64,000 nt of DNA from Saprospiraceae bacterium (GCA_029251525.1 JAQXDE010000030.1:1-64000); one strand, 5' to 3'; numbered from the stretch's first letter, positions 34,575-43,916 are shown. Translations and numbers: made by a program. The notes: a model not told the origin generated them from the sequence alone.

Positions 34575-35852
34575 ATGATTATAAAAATTGCTTGGAAAAA
34601 TTTAATTCACAAACCATGGAATACTGGATTATGTATAATTCTATTGGCTTTTGGTGTTGGCATCATTTCTCTTTTAATTTTGATGCAATATCAATTAGAG
34701 CAAAAGTTTAGTCGTGATTTAAATAATATAGATTTGGTGGTAGGAGCCAAAGGAAGCCCTCTTCAGTTAGTGCTTTCAGCAATATACCACTTGGATGCAC
34801 CTACTGGAAATATCAGTTTAGCGGAAGCTCGAAAAGTAATGGATAATCCAATAGTAAAGAAAGCTATTCCTTTAGCTTATGGTGATTCTTATCAAGGTTA
34901 TCGTATTTTAGGAACAACTATAGGGTATGTAGAAAATTATGATGCTCAAATTCGAGATGGAAGGCTATTTTCTGAAAAAATGGAAGTTACTGTAGGTGCT
35001 GATGCGGCTTTAAGGACTGGCCTAATTGTCGGTTCTATTTTTTATGGAACACATGGGGAAGCTAAAGGTGGTCATGTTCATGAAAACCATAAGTATGAAG
35101 TAGTTGGAATATTAGAAAAGTCTAATACTGTATTGGATAATTTATTACTGACAAATGTAGCAAGTGTTTGGCAAGTGCACACTAAGGATTCTGAAAATAA
35201 GAATTCTATTGATACACTTCATGCTACCACACTAGACCTCAATCATGCCCATCATGGTCATGAGCATGACCATCATCATGATCATGATGACCTAGTCATT
35301 ACTGCGGATAGTATGGACATAACTGCTATTCTGCTGAAATATAAAACCAAAAGATCTATTATGACTATACCTCGTTTCATTAACGAGCAAACTAATATGC
35401 AAGCAGTACTGCCAGCCTTAGAAATAAATAGACTTTTTTATATGATTGGTGTGGGTGGGTCTACCTTGAAATTAATAGCAGGTGGTATTATTTTGATGGC
35501 TGGTTTAAGCGTATTCTTTGGGCTTTTCAATCGTTTAAGAGAACGTAAATATGAAATTGCTCTTTTACGCTCTGTCGGCTACAAGCAACTACATCTCTTT
35601 AGTTTATTAGTTTTTGAAGGAACCTTTCTAGCGCTATTAGGGTATGGAGTAGGGTGGGGATTAAGTCGTTTAGGATTACACTTTTTAAATCAACAGGCTC
35701 AACATGATTTTAATTTACAGTTTGATAATGGATTAGTCACAGGTGAAGGAAATTTACTACTCTTAACTATTGGTGTAGGAATTCTAGCTGCCTTAATTCC
35801 AGCTTTTCAAGCGATTAGAATGAATGTATCGGCCACTTTATCAGAAAATTAA
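34575..35852 (+). CDS. FtsX/MacB-type permease with a His-rich periplasmic loop
   Basis: A 425-residue permease: helix 1 (about 17-38), a long periplasmic domain (40-285) and three C-terminal helices (about 290-315, 335-365 and 385-412), with DLVVGAKGSPLQLVLSAIYH near the start. Residues 224-237 (HAHHGHEHDHHHDH) contain nine histidines in 14 positions, and further His residues lie at 160-172 (GTHGEAKGGHVHENH). This makes direct zinc binding in the periplasm very likely. Whether the complex imports zinc, loads an apoprotein or signals zinc status is unknown. It is tightly coupled with the ATPase before it and the DUF3299-type protein after it (6-base gap). Confidence 0.85.
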   Translation: MIIKIAWKNLIHKPWNTGLCIILLAFGVGIISLLILMQYQLEQKFSRDLNNIDLVVGAKGSPLQLVLSAIYHLDAPTGNISLAEARKVMDNPIVKKAIPLAYGDSYQGYRILGTTIGYVENYDAQIRDGRLFSEKMEVTVGADAALRTGLIVGSIFYGTHGEAKGGHVHENHKYEVVGILEKSNTVLDNLLLTNVASVWQVHTKDSENKNSIDTLHATTLDLNHAHHGHEHDHHHDHDDLVITADSMDITAILLKYKTKRSIMTIPRFINEQTNMQAVLPALEINRLFYMIGVGGSTLKLIAGGIILMAGLSVFFGLFNRLRERKYEIALLRSVGYKQLHLFSLLVFEGTFLALLGYGVGWGLSRLGLHFLNQQAQHDFNLQFDNGLVTGEGNLLLLTIGVGILAALIPAFQAIRMNVSATLSEN

Positions 35853-35858
35853 TTAAAA

Positions 35859-36536
35859 ATGAGATACTTTTTACAAATAATAGTTGCGGTAATTACTGTG
35901 TTTTTGATAATCAACTTAAATGAAAATGAGGAAAACTTAAACCCTAAGGGGGTAAAAAACAATCTAAGTTCTAAGTTAATAGAAGGAACTAAAACAGGAA
36001 TGAAAGCCAATGAATCGAAACCAAATTATTTAATCAATGATTCATTGTACAAGTGGGACGAAACTTTGTTAGACTGGGTAAGTTTCCCTCCTCCAGAAAA
36101 AAAAATAGAACAGTTAATAAATCCTATTTTTACTTCCTCCCCATTGTTGAAACCGAACTCTAAGCCAATTGTTATCGATTGGGAATTATTGCAAGATATT
36201 GAATATCAACTTAAATATTACGAAGCTTTAAGTATGGAAATATATTCCCCAGTTTTTACAAAAGCATTGGAAGCCATTGATGGAAAGGAAGTAATTATTG
36301 AAGGTTTTGTGATTCCATTTGAAGAAAGTGGTGATCTACTAGCACTTTCTGCAAATCCATTTGCATCTTGCTTTTTTTGTGGTAAAGCAAGTCCCGCCTC
36401 AGTTATTAGTATGTACACTAAGAAAAAGAAGCGATATAAAATGGATGATTTTAGAAAGTTTAGAGGAGTGCTAAAATTGAATTATGATGACCCAGAGGAA
36501 TATTATTACATCTTAAGCAAGGCAGATCCAATATAA
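35859..36536 (+). CDS. DUF3299-type exported protein
   Basis: A 225-residue protein with an N-terminal membrane anchor or signal (residues 3-19). The C-terminal part (about 140-225) has the family pattern: VIIEGFVIPFE, FASCFFCGKASPASVISMY, then FRGVLKL and a short end. The CFFC pair could bind metal or form a disulfide. DUF3299 proteins accompany FtsX-type ABC modules in many Gram-negative bacteria, and one (ZrgD) belongs to a Vibrio zinc uptake locus as I recall. It is the third gene of the module, 22 bases from the convergent stop of the regulator gene. Confidence 0.78.
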   Translation: MRYFLQIIVAVITVFLIINLNENEENLNPKGVKNNLSSKLIEGTKTGMKANESKPNYLINDSLYKWDETLLDWVSFPPPEKKIEQLINPIFTSSPLLKPNSKPIVIDWELLQDIEYQLKYYEALSMEIYSPVFTKALEAIDGKEVIIEGFVIPFEESGDLLALSANPFASCFFCGKASPASVISMYTKKKKRYKMDDFRKFRGVLKLNYDDPEEYYYILSKADPI

Positions 36537-36558
36537 AAAAGCGTTAAGTAATTAGTGC

Positions 36559-36978
36559 CTAAATACAATCAGGGCAATCTCCCTCTAGCGTTAAATTTGA
36601 TCTTTTGATCTTATACCCTTTAACTTTTTTTAATATTGGCAATTCTATCTCATCGACACAAAAGGTCTTTTCACATTGAGTACAAATAAAGTGGGCATGA
36701 TTATGTTGATGTGCTTTTTCTGAACACGCTTCAGGACATATGGCGTATTTGGATACATCATTGGTGTTAGGAACTTTATGTATTATTCCTTTTTTCTCGA
36801 AAATGGTTAATGCTCGATAGATGGTTACTTTATCTTGGGTTGAGCTTATTCTCTCCTTAACATCTTTAAAAGAAAGACCATATTTAGTATTCATAAATAC
36901 CTCTAATAACTCTATTCGAAATTGTGTTTTTCTAATTTTATTGGTTAACAAAAGCTCCAGAATATATTCTTTATTCAT
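36559..36978 (-). CDS. Fur-family repressor, probably zinc-responsive
   Basis: A 139-residue Fur family protein with an N-terminal winged helix (about 1-75, KVTIYRALTIFEKKGIIHKV as recognition region) and a metal-binding C-terminal domain. The structural zinc site is C99-x2-C102 and C135-x2-C138. H90, H92, H94 and H96 plus C81/C85 form a further His/Cys-rich set. The genomic setting (zinc uptake genes on both sides) and the operators in the divergent gap argue for Zur rather than Fur proper, but this is inference. A TAnnTTTG match four bases before the ATG would make its mRNA leaderless. Confidence 0.85.
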   Translation of the reverse strand: MNKEYILELLLTNKIRKTQFRIELLEVFMNTKYGLSFKDVKERISSTQDKVTIYRALTIFEKKGIIHKVPNTNDVSKYAICPEACSEKAHQHNHAHFICTQCEKTFCVDEIELPILKKVKGYKIKRSNLTLEGDCPDCI

Positions 36979-36982
36979 AATG

Positions 36983-36990
36983 CAAAGTTA
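36983..36990 (-). promoter_or_regulatory. Possible -7 element of the Fur/Zur gene
   Basis: TAACTTTG on the minus strand fits TAnnTTTG and ends four bases before the start codon, which implies transcription from about the A of ATG. There is no clear -33 match, and the first palindromic operator overlaps that position. Confidence 0.35.
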
Positions 36991-37020
36991 ATGTAATTAT
37001 CACAAATAATTAAATTAAAC

Positions 37021-37033
37021 GCAACTAAGTTGC
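37021..37033. promoter_or_regulatory. Palindromic operator 1 (Zur-type candidate)
   Basis: GCAACTAAGTTGC, a near-perfect palindrome (one central base), in the gap between the divergent Fur/Zur and TonB-receptor genes. It covers the -33 TTG (37030-37032) of the receptor promoter and sits 43 bases from the regulator start. A second copy is 40 bases away. Confidence 0.7.
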
Positions 37034-37061
37034 ATTTAATTTATAGGTATTACTATATTTG
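37030..37061 (+). promoter_or_regulatory. Core promoter of the TonB-receptor gene
   Basis: TTG at 37030-37032, 21 bases, then TATATTTG at 37054-37061. The -33 lies inside operator 1 and the last base of the -7 is the first base of operator 2, so a bound repressor would block RNA polymerase. Transcription would start near 37068, giving a leader of about 66 bases. Confidence 0.65.
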
Positions 37062-37073
37062 CAACTCGGTTGC
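37061..37073. promoter_or_regulatory. Palindromic operator 2 (Zur-type candidate)
   Basis: GCAACTCGGTTGC, with the GCAAC/GTTGC arms of operator 1 and a 3-base centre. It begins at the last base of the -7 element and covers the likely transcription start. Confidence 0.7.
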
Positions 37074-37133
37074 GTTTTTTTACTTTAAAAGCGAAAAAGA
37101 GGCAAACTATTTTTTAAAAACACATTTACATAG

Positions 37134-39557
37134 ATGAAACATGTTCTATTTTTATTCACCTTGTTAGTAATTAATGCTCCATTATTTGCTCAAAAATCAG
37201 ATTCTTGTATTTATGAAATGAGAGGAATTATCCTAGATGCAGATACAAGAGAGGTTTTGCAATATGTTGCTGTAAATATTGAAGGGACTGAACATTTTTC
37301 ACTAACAGATCCCAATGGAGAATTTTTAATTAAAAAATTATGTAATTCATCTAATGCACTCACCATATCATGCTTAGGGTATTGTGATACCACTTGTCAA
37401 CATTTTAATGAATACAGCGAAAAATCTACCATATATTTAAAAAAAGAAAAAAATTATTTAAATACAATAACTATTACTGCAGCGAGGATTAAAGAAGCAG
37501 GAACGGCATCTATTTCACAACGAAGTCTTGATAAAGAGGTGTTATCCATTGATCCAAATCAATCGCTTGCTGCTGCCATTTCAAAAGTAGAGGGCGTGAC
37601 TTTTACCTCAACCGGAAATAATGTACAAATGCCTGTTATACATGGTTTGTATGGTAATCGTGTACTCATCCTCAACAATGGTATTAAACATGGATTTCAA
37701 AATTGGGGTTCAGATCATGCACCTGAAATTGATATTTCATCAGCTAATCGTGTGACTGTATTGAAAGGTGCCGCCGGCGTTCGTTATGGACCTGAAGCAC
37801 TAGGTGGAGCTATAATTGTTGAAGGTAATCCTCTTCGTTTAGCTCAACAATTTGAAGCTAAAGTGGGTACTGGTTATCAAACTAATGGAAAAGGTTACTT
37901 TGTAAATTCTGAAATTTCGCAAGGACTAGATAAATGGAGTTATCATTTAGGAACTAAGTATTCTCGGATTGGTGAGCGGTACACTCCAGACTATTTACTC
38001 ACAAATTCGAGTAAAGAGGAAAGAGCTCTTAATGGAGGTTTACGTTACCACTTAAATGACTTGGACTTCAAAATTTATTATAGCTATTTAAACCAAAACT
38101 TAGGACTGTTGCGGGCTTCAATTGCAAATAGCGGTACTGCATTTATTAAAGCCATTAATTCTAATGAACCAATTATCATTAATGAATTTTCTTATAATAT
38201 TAATCAACCCAACCAGCTTGTTCAGCATCATTTAGGAAAAATAGAGATAAACTGGAGATATGCGGATGATGCAAAATTGATGTTAAGGTTAGGAAGTCAA
38301 CTCAATAAAAGAGAAGAATATGATGTGCGAAGGAATGCTGATTTACCAATTATTGATCTTGATATTGTCACAAATGAAATCCAATTAGACTGGAAACACC
38401 CTGCCTGGTTTGAGCTTAATGGTTTAGTCGGCTTACAAATGTTTACACAGAATAATGACAATAACTCAGGTACTCAAACTACTCCTTTTATTCCTAATTA
38501 TAACACTTTTCGTTTTAGTGCTTTTGGTATTGAAAGTTTTAAAAAATACAAAAGCACCTTTGAACTAGGTATTCGGTTGGACCATGAATACAATAATGTA
38601 CGAGGAAGAGAAACTAGCCAAAATATCTTTAGAGACAATTATAGTTTTACAAACCTAACTACTTCATTAGGATACATTCTTCAATTTTCAGATAATACTT
38701 CATTTAGAAGTAATTTGGCAACAGCTTGGCGTACTCCTAACATGGCAGAGTTATACAGTTATGGACAAAATGGTTTTAAAACTTCCTTTGGGTTACTCCG
38801 ATATTATACAGATGATAATGAGAATGGTGCATTACGAACGGATAAAGTTGTTGACTTGGAAGAAAGTAATATTTCCCCTGAAAAGGGTTATAAATGGATT
38901 AATGAATGGATAAAACAAAAAAAGAAAAATACATATACTATAACAGTTTATACTCATTATATTCAAAATTTTATATTTAATCGACCTCTGGGAGTTATAG
39001 GAACGATTAGAGGACCAATGCCTGTTTTTATAAATGACCAAGCTGATGCTTTATTTACTGGTGCAGATCTTTCTTGGCAAAAAGAATGGTCAGATGCTAT
39101 AAATGGAACACTAGGTATAAGTTACCTCTGGTCAAAAAACTTAAAAAAAGACGAAGCACTCATTAATCAACCCCCCATTAAGATTAATTATCAATTAGAC
39201 TGGAAAATTAAAACCTTCAGTAAAGCGACATCTTCTCAACTCTCTTTAAAGCCAAGTTATCTTTTTAAACAATTCAATGCACCTCGAACAATCCAAACAG
39301 AAGATCTGATAGATGGTTCAGTTCCTATTACAAAAGATTCGAAGATATTTGATTTCAAAGATACTCCGTCAGGATATCTTTTATTTGATATTGCTTGGCA
39401 GCTTGAGTCAGAAAAAATTAAGACAGGTATATCAATCCAAAATGTATTTAATACTCGGTACCGAAATTATCTCAATGAGATGAGATATTTCGCCGACGAG
39501 CCTGGAATAAATATTCTATTATCAATTAACTATTTTTTTAATATAAAATCAAACTAA
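37134..39557 (+). CDS. TonB-dependent outer-membrane receptor, probably for zinc
   Basis: An 807-residue receptor with a signal peptide (1-19, ending PLFAQ), a carboxypeptidase-regulatory-like domain (about 27-105, ILDADTREVLQYVAVNIEGT), a plug (about 115-235 with MPVIHGLYGNRVLILNNG and VLKGAAGVRYGPEALGGAI) and a beta-barrel to the C-terminus (ending with an aromatic: LSINYFFNIKSN). The plug holds several His residues (HGLYG, KHGFQNWGSDHAPEID), as in the zinc receptor ZnuD. The operators upstream and the flanking zinc genes make zinc the likely cargo. The lipoprotein gene starts three bases after the stop codon, so the two form an operon that ends at a strong terminator. Confidence 0.9.
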   Translation: MKHVLFLFTLLVINAPLFAQKSDSCIYEMRGIILDADTREVLQYVAVNIEGTEHFSLTDPNGEFLIKKLCNSSNALTISCLGYCDTTCQHFNEYSEKSTIYLKKEKNYLNTITITAARIKEAGTASISQRSLDKEVLSIDPNQSLAAAISKVEGVTFTSTGNNVQMPVIHGLYGNRVLILNNGIKHGFQNWGSDHAPEIDISSANRVTVLKGAAGVRYGPEALGGAIIVEGNPLRLAQQFEAKVGTGYQTNGKGYFVNSEISQGLDKWSYHLGTKYSRIGERYTPDYLLTNSSKEERALNGGLRYHLNDLDFKIYYSYLNQNLGLLRASIANSGTAFIKAINSNEPIIINEFSYNINQPNQLVQHHLGKIEINWRYADDAKLMLRLGSQLNKREEYDVRRNADLPIIDLDIVTNEIQLDWKHPAWFELNGLVGLQMFTQNNDNNSGTQTTPFIPNYNTFRFSAFGIESFKKYKSTFELGIRLDHEYNNVRGRETSQNIFRDNYSFTNLTTSLGYILQFSDNTSFRSNLATAWRTPNMAELYSYGQNGFKTSFGLLRYYTDDNENGALRTDKVVDLEESNISPEKGYKWINEWIKQKKKNTYTITVYTHYIQNFIFNRPLGVIGTIRGPMPVFINDQADALFTGADLSWQKEWSDAINGTLGISYLWSKNLKKDEALINQPPIKINYQLDWKIKTFSKATSSQLSLKPSYLFKQFNAPRTIQTEDLIDGSVPITKDSKIFDFKDTPSGYLLFDIAWQLESEKIKTGISIQNVFNTRYRNYLNEMRYFADEPGINILLSINYFFNIKSN

Positions 39558-39559
39558 CA

Positions 39560-40174
39560 ATGAAAGTATTTAATTATTTTAACAAGTTCAGCCTTATCGC
39601 TTTTTTTTCGATAGGTGTTTTAGTCACAGGATGTAAAGATGATGATGTTCCTGATGAGGAAAATGAACTAGAGGTAATCACAGATGTGAAACTCATTTTC
39701 ACTAATGATGCTGATGCAACAGACGTAGTCGAAGCAAGTGCTCAAGATCCAGATGGAGAAGGAGTCGAGGAACTTGAGATTTTAGGAGAAATTACTCTTG
39801 ATGCTGACAAGACCTACACTCTGACATATGAGATTTTCAATAATTTAGAAAGTCCTGGAGAGGATATTGGCGCTGAGATTCAGGAGGAAGATGATGAACA
39901 TCAACTATTTTATAGTTTCACTGCTAATGCATTTGCTAATCCAACTGGAGATGGAAATATTGATTCTGCTTCTGATCCTATTAATTACAATGATAATGAT
40001 GGAAATGGTAACTCTTTAGGTTTGTCTACTTCTTGGACAACTTCATCCACTACTATCTCTGGAGGTACATTTGCGGTTAGACTACAACACCAACCAGATG
40101 TAAAAACCGCTTCCTCTGGTGCTACGGACGGAGATACTGATTTTGATTTACAATTTGTATTGAATATTCAATAA
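39560..40174 (+). CDS. Acidic lipoprotein partner of the TonB receptor
   Basis: A 204-residue protein with a lipoprotein signal (lipobox LVTGC, Cys at about 25), followed by a very acidic start (KDDDVPDEENELEV). The rest is one beta-rich domain (EITLDADKTYTLTYEIFNNLE, FTANAFANPTGDG and SSGATDGDTDFDLQFVLNIQ). Proteins of this kind follow zinc/metal TonB receptors in many Flavobacteriia and are often labelled only as hypothetical. A role as a surface metal-binding or receptor-assisting lipoprotein is likely. Its Asp/Glu richness could aid metal binding. Confidence 0.7.
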   Translation: MKVFNYFNKFSLIAFFSIGVLVTGCKDDDVPDEENELEVITDVKLIFTNDADATDVVEASAQDPDGEGVEELEILGEITLDADKTYTLTYEIFNNLESPGEDIGAEIQEEDDEHQLFYSFTANAFANPTGDGNIDSASDPINYNDNDGNGNSLGLSTSWTTSSTTISGGTFAVRLQHQPDVKTASSGATDGDTDFDLQFVLNIQ

Positions 40175-40176
40175 AA

Positions 40177-40222
40177 GTGAAAGCCCTTTTTACAAATATG
40201 AAAGGGCTTTCACCTCTTTTTT
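40177..40222 (+). terminator. Strong terminator after the TonB-receptor operon
   Basis: A 13-bp perfect stem GTGAAAGCCCTTT/AAAGGGCTTTCAC (40177-40189 with 40201-40213), an 11-base loop, then CTCTTTTTT. It separates the receptor operon from the small-protein genes. Confidence 0.85.
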
Positions 40223-40313
40223 ATCGAATTTACTTTGATTTTGGTTTATAACCATTGAATTGTTTATATGAATATACCAATTATTAAAATTTCTAAATCA
40301 ATAAATTTTAGAC

Positions 40314-40514
40314 ATGATACCATCTAGTTTTGAAGAATGGAAAAACTGTATTGTTAATGACTGCAATATTAAATTGACAGAAGAATTTACAAAAAAAAGA
40401 TTAAGTATTTACGAGGATTCTAATCATCCTGAAACAAAAAACTTTGAAAAATTATACGGTAAACAACATTTGAACAATATTATTTATTGGTTAAAAAAAT
40501 ATGTTGATAAATGA
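40314..40514 (+). CDS. Conserved small protein of the zinc island
   Basis: A 66-residue protein with SFEEWKNCI at the start, then LTEEFTKKRLSIYED, FEKLYGKQHLNNII and a Lys-rich end. It is amphipathic and helical, with Cys at 12 and 17. I recall similar short proteins of about 70 residues in Bacteroidota and Proteobacteria, with no known function. It stands between two terminator-free gaps just before DUF1826. Its normal codon use and family-like pattern support it as real. Confidence 0.6.
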   Translation: MIPSSFEEWKNCIVNDCNIKLTEEFTKKRLSIYEDSNHPETKNFEKLYGKQHLNNIIYWLKKYVDK

Positions 40515-40821
40515 TAATTGGGTGAAATATTTACATAACCTCTACCACGAATTTATAAGTTTAGAAATCGAAAATAAAGTATTAAGATATATAAACTTAC
40601 AATATTTTCACAAGGTATAAAATAGTAATATTTAGGAAATCGGTAAGGGAAAGACCTTGTTGATTCATCTTCAAAAGAATATTAGACACAGATAAATAAA
40701 TTTTTTGATAACTAGAATTTAAGCGATGAGAACTTATATACACCCTCGTTTTTCTATACATCTCGAAACTAAAATAAAGGAATAACAAGATTGCTATTAA
40801 ACTAATAAATAGTTAATAATA
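40515..40821. other. Intergenic stretch, no gene seen
   Basis: About 300 AT-rich bases before the DUF1826 gene. No palindromic operator like those at the TonB-receptor gene is present here. Confidence 0.4.
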
Positions 40822-41466
40822 ATGAATGAAACTAATTTTAAATTTGATAATGCAGTTATTAGTGATGATGCCAATGGCTTACAAGATATCCATATAAAAA
40901 CTAAAAACATTGCAATTTATCATCGGCAAATACAATCATTGAAAACTGCACTTGATCGTGTTACAGAACAATCTATTGAATTTAGAGCGAGTGGCAAAAA
41001 AGAGGAAATTATTGCTGCTCTCGATATTTATTTCACTAAGAATTTTCCTGAACATAGAGTCTTATTGGATGATACTTTAAACCTCTTAAGTTTATTCAAA
41101 AAAGTTTCCAACTCATCTTCTTTTCGGTTTTTATTAGCGACGATTAATACTAATATGTGTCGCAAATTTCATACAGACATCAATAATTTAAGAATGCTCT
41201 GTACTTATGCTGGCCCTGGAACATTATGGTTGCCAGAAGAAGCTGTCAATAATAAAGCTTATCGCACTGGAGGAGATGATAAAGATGTTGTGTTAGATCA
41301 AAATTTAATTCAACAGGTAGATACTGGTGATGTAGTAATTTTAAAAGGAGCATTGTACCCAGAGTCTAAAGCTATCATACACCGGAGTCCAACAATTGAG
41401 GAAACTGGAAAAAAGCGACTTTTATTACGCATTGATACTAATGAATCTGTAAACTTTTGGAAATGA
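40822..41466 (+). CDS. DUF1826 family protein
   Basis: A 214-residue cytoplasmic protein. The DUF1826 pattern is clear: SSFRFLLATINTNMCRKFHTDINNLRM..., then AGPGTLWLPEEAVN, and near the end VVILKGALYPE and IIHRSPTIE. The HxD plus the later His (FHTD ... IHRS) resembles a metal-binding double-stranded beta-helix fold, which would fit a metal-dependent enzyme. The family is often found next to CobW GTPases under zinc control. The activity is unknown. It is followed by the NTF2-like gene after 187 bases. Confidence 0.8.
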   Translation: MNETNFKFDNAVISDDANGLQDIHIKTKNIAIYHRQIQSLKTALDRVTEQSIEFRASGKKEEIIAALDIYFTKNFPEHRVLLDDTLNLLSLFKKVSNSSSFRFLLATINTNMCRKFHTDINNLRMLCTYAGPGTLWLPEEAVNNKAYRTGGDDKDVVLDQNLIQQVDTGDVVILKGALYPESKAIIHRSPTIEETGKKRLLLRIDTNESVNFWK

Positions 41467-41653
41467 TAACATCTCTTAGTTTTGTTACTCATCCCTCAAT
41501 TATTGAGGGTTAGTAATCAGATCGATAATAAAATATAAATAATGAAAATTTTTTTGAAGTAGTTAAATAATTTATTCGGCACAGAATACTTAAATAGAAC
41601 AATAAGCCTCTCTCTATAATAAACTAATTTTTGAAACTATAAAAATTATAACA

Positions 41654-42127
41654 ATGATTACAAAAGAAAAAGTTTTAGATGCACAAAACAGTTGGGGTGC
41701 AGGAGTAGTGAAAATCGGTTCACTCAAAGAAAGTCGGTCAGAGTGTGAAAATTTTGCAAAGGATTTTCTTGATTCACATTATGCGTTTGAAACTGCGCCA
41801 GTTTTATTTAAACCAACGAAATGCGCAGTAGAACAATTTAGACCAACTAAAGCGGAGGCACAATCCTACTTTATTGCAGGTGATGACCGAGCATGCCATG
41901 AGGATAATGGTTTCGCTATAGCTCCATGGACAAATGTAAGATTCGAAAACGCAGGTATTATTCTAGAAGAAAGCCGTGCAATTGCTATGGGAAATTATTT
42001 TTTTACTACTGTGGATGGTGTTGAAGTGAAAGTAGAATACACTTTCGGTTACCAATTAATTAATAATGAATTGAAAATTGATTTACATCATTCTTCTTTT
42101 CCTTACAATCCAACCCCTGTAGTTTAA
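41654..42127 (+). CDS. NTF2/SnoaL-like small protein of the zinc island
   Basis: A 157-residue soluble protein. The composition and order (an early helix, then strand-rich YFFTTVDGVEVKVEYTFGYQL and KIDLHHSSFPY at the end) fit the NTF2-like cone fold, which contains many small enzymes and binding proteins. LHHSSFPY near the C-terminus is a recurring motif I recall from zinc-related loci, where the proteins are sometimes mislabelled phosphoribosyl-AMP cyclohydrolase. The stop codon overlaps the ATG of the next gene by one base (TAATG), so the two are translationally coupled. Confidence 0.65.
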   Translation: MITKEKVLDAQNSWGAGVVKIGSLKESRSECENFAKDFLDSHYAFETAPVLFKPTKCAVEQFRPTKAEAQSYFIAGDDRACHEDNGFAIAPWTNVRFENAGIILEESRAIAMGNYFFTTVDGVEVKVEYTFGYQLINNELKIDLHHSSFPYNPTPVV

Positions 42128-42624
42128 TGAAGAAATGTTTATATTTTATTTGTCCTACGGATTGCCTTGAATCTACTATTCAAAGTACATTTCACCAAGA
42201 GAACTTTTTCTACAGTTCTCTTGGTAACTCTGTTAATTTTAACGAGTGTGAATTGAACCAAGCTAAACAATTAATTTGCGACAAAGGGATTAGAGAAATT
42301 TCTTTCATTTTAGCTGATGATAATCGAATCGTTTTAGATGCCCTGAATGAACAAAGATTTTTAAATGTCACGGGCTTGAAAAAATTCTATAGCCAGGTGT
42401 TGCTAGAAAAAGAATATTTAGAAATTTTATGGCAAATTCAAAACCCTCATTTTCTAATTCTGTCCTCGTTCTTGAATAAAAAAATTGAAGAATTAAAAAA
42501 GGGGTTAAGTGAATTAATGGTTGGTGATTTTAATTTAAGTGGTAAAATATACAGGAAAAAGGAACTCAAGTTTGATGATATTTTTTCTTATAAAATTTAC
42601 CACGAAGAGTTTACTTTAAATTAA
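42127..42624 (+). CDS. Unknown protein, coupled to the NTF2-like gene
   Basis: A 165-residue cytoplasmic protein with no signal or membrane segment. The N-terminus MKKCLYFICPTDCLES contains three Cys within 14 residues, then FFYSSLGNSVNFN, GIREISFILADDNRIVLDAL and an amphipathic C-terminus. No catalytic motif is recognised. Its start overlaps the preceding stop codon (TAATG), and the CobW gene follows after 65 bases. It is possibly a carbonic-anhydrase-like or metal-carrier protein, but nothing in the sequence decides this. Confidence 0.65.
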   Translation: MKKCLYFICPTDCLESTIQSTFHQENFFYSSLGNSVNFNECELNQAKQLICDKGIREISFILADDNRIVLDALNEQRFLNVTGLKKFYSQVLLEKEYLEILWQIQNPHFLILSSFLNKKIEELKKGLSELMVGDFNLSGKIYRKKELKFDDIFSYKIYHEEFTLN

Positions 42625-42689
42625 ATCAGTATTTAGCTCCTCAAAAAGAATAATTTACATTAAAAAAAACATTAATAAAACAATTTAAA

Positions 42690-43916
42690 ATGACTCCAAT
42701 AAAAAAATTACCTGTTACTGTGTTGAGCGGTTTCTTAGGAGCCGGAAAAACGACTCTACTTAATCATATTTTACACAACAAGGAGGGTTTAAAAGTAGCA
42801 GTTATCGTTAATGACATGAGTGAAGTTAATGTAGATGCCAACCTTGTGAAGAGTGAAAATGTGTTATCGAGAACTGAGGAAAAACTTGTAGAAATGAGCA
42901 ATGGTTGTATTTGCTGCACCCTTCGAGAAGACCTTATGATCGAAGTTGAAAAACTAGCAAAAGAAAATCGATTTGATTATTTGTTAATTGAAAGTACAGG
43001 GATTAGCGAACCCATCCCTGTAGCCCAAACGTTTAGTTTTGTTGATGAAGAAAATGGGGTTGACCTTTCTAAATGGAGCTATGTAGATACGATGGTCACG
43101 ATGGTGGACGCGTTTAATTTTTTTGAAGATTTTGGAAGCCCAGAAATGTTGGTAGATAGAAAATTGACAGATATAGATGGTGATGTCAGAACAATTGTAA
43201 ATCTTTTGACAGATCAAGTTGAATTTGCCGATGTAATTATTTTGAATAAAACGGATTTGGTGACCAAAGAGACTGTTGACTTTCTCAAAGCCGCTATCCA
43301 AAAGCTAAACCCCTCTGCTAAAATTATTAAGTCTGTTTTTGGTAAGGTCAAACCAAGAGAAATTATTAATACAGGACTATTTGATTTTGAGCAAGCAGAA
43401 CAAAGCGCAGGCTGGATAGAAGAATTGAACAAGGAAGAACACACGCCAGAAACTGATGAATATGGTATTAGTTCCTTTATTTACCGCAGTAGAAAACCTT
43501 TTGATCCAATTCGTTTATGGACTTATATTCAACATGATTTTCCTTATACCATTATTCGGAGCAAAGGTATGTTTTGGATTGCCTCTCGGCCTGAGCAAGC
43601 AATGATTTGGGGGCAAGCAGGTGGTTCCATGAGAACCGATAGTGCAGGCGTTTGGTGGGATAGTATGCCTTGGGAAAGACGAATAAATTATATTGCTTTT
43701 CTAGAAAATCAACAAATGATTGAATCCGATTGGTCCGAAACTTTTGGTGATAGAAAAAATGAAATTGTTTTTATTGGTCAAAACATGGATGAGACCGCTA
43801 TAAGAAAAACCCTTGACACATGTTTGTTGACTGATGAAGAACTTAAAACAGAGCAATGGAAGAACGGGTTTTCTGATGAATGGCCAGTACAAAAAGTTTA
43901 TACTTTAACTGAATAA
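42690..43916 (+). CDS. CobW-family GTPase, probable zinc chaperone
   Basis: A 408-residue G3E GTPase. Walker A is GFLGAGKTT (14-22), the metal motif GCICC has C73, C75 and C76, and the GTP-specificity motif is NKTDL. The C-terminal CobW domain (about 265-395) begins [12 protein letters not shown]. It belongs to the ZNG1/ZigA/YeiR side of the family, which moves zinc to client enzymes under zinc shortage. The long insert between the switch regions (about 115-155) is typical. It is followed by a second, shorter GTPase of the same family. Confidence 0.92.
   Translation: MTPIKKLPVTVLSGFLGAGKTTLLNHILHNKEGLKVAVIVNDMSEVNVDANLVKSENVLSRTEEKLVEMSNGCICCTLREDLMIEVEKLAKENRFDYLLIESTGISEPIPVAQTFSFVDEENGVDLSKWSYVDTMVTMVDAFNFFEDFGSPEMLVDRKLTDIDGDVRTIVNLLTDQVEFADVIILNKTDLVTKETVDFLKAAIQKLNPSAKIIKSVFGKVKPREIINTGLFDFEQAEQSAGWIEELNKEEHTPETDEYGISSFIYRSRKPFDPIRLWTYIQHDFPYTIIRSKGMFWIASRPEQAMIWGQAGGSMRTDSAGVWWDSMPWERRINYIAFLENQQMIESDWSETFGDRKNEIVFIGQNMDETAIRKTLDTCLLTDEELKTEQWKNGFSDEWPVQKVYTLTE

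Noticed and set aside
43214-43444. Minus-strand Cys-containing 76-codon frame inside the first CobW gene
   Set aside because: Antisense to a secure GTPase gene; no independent support.
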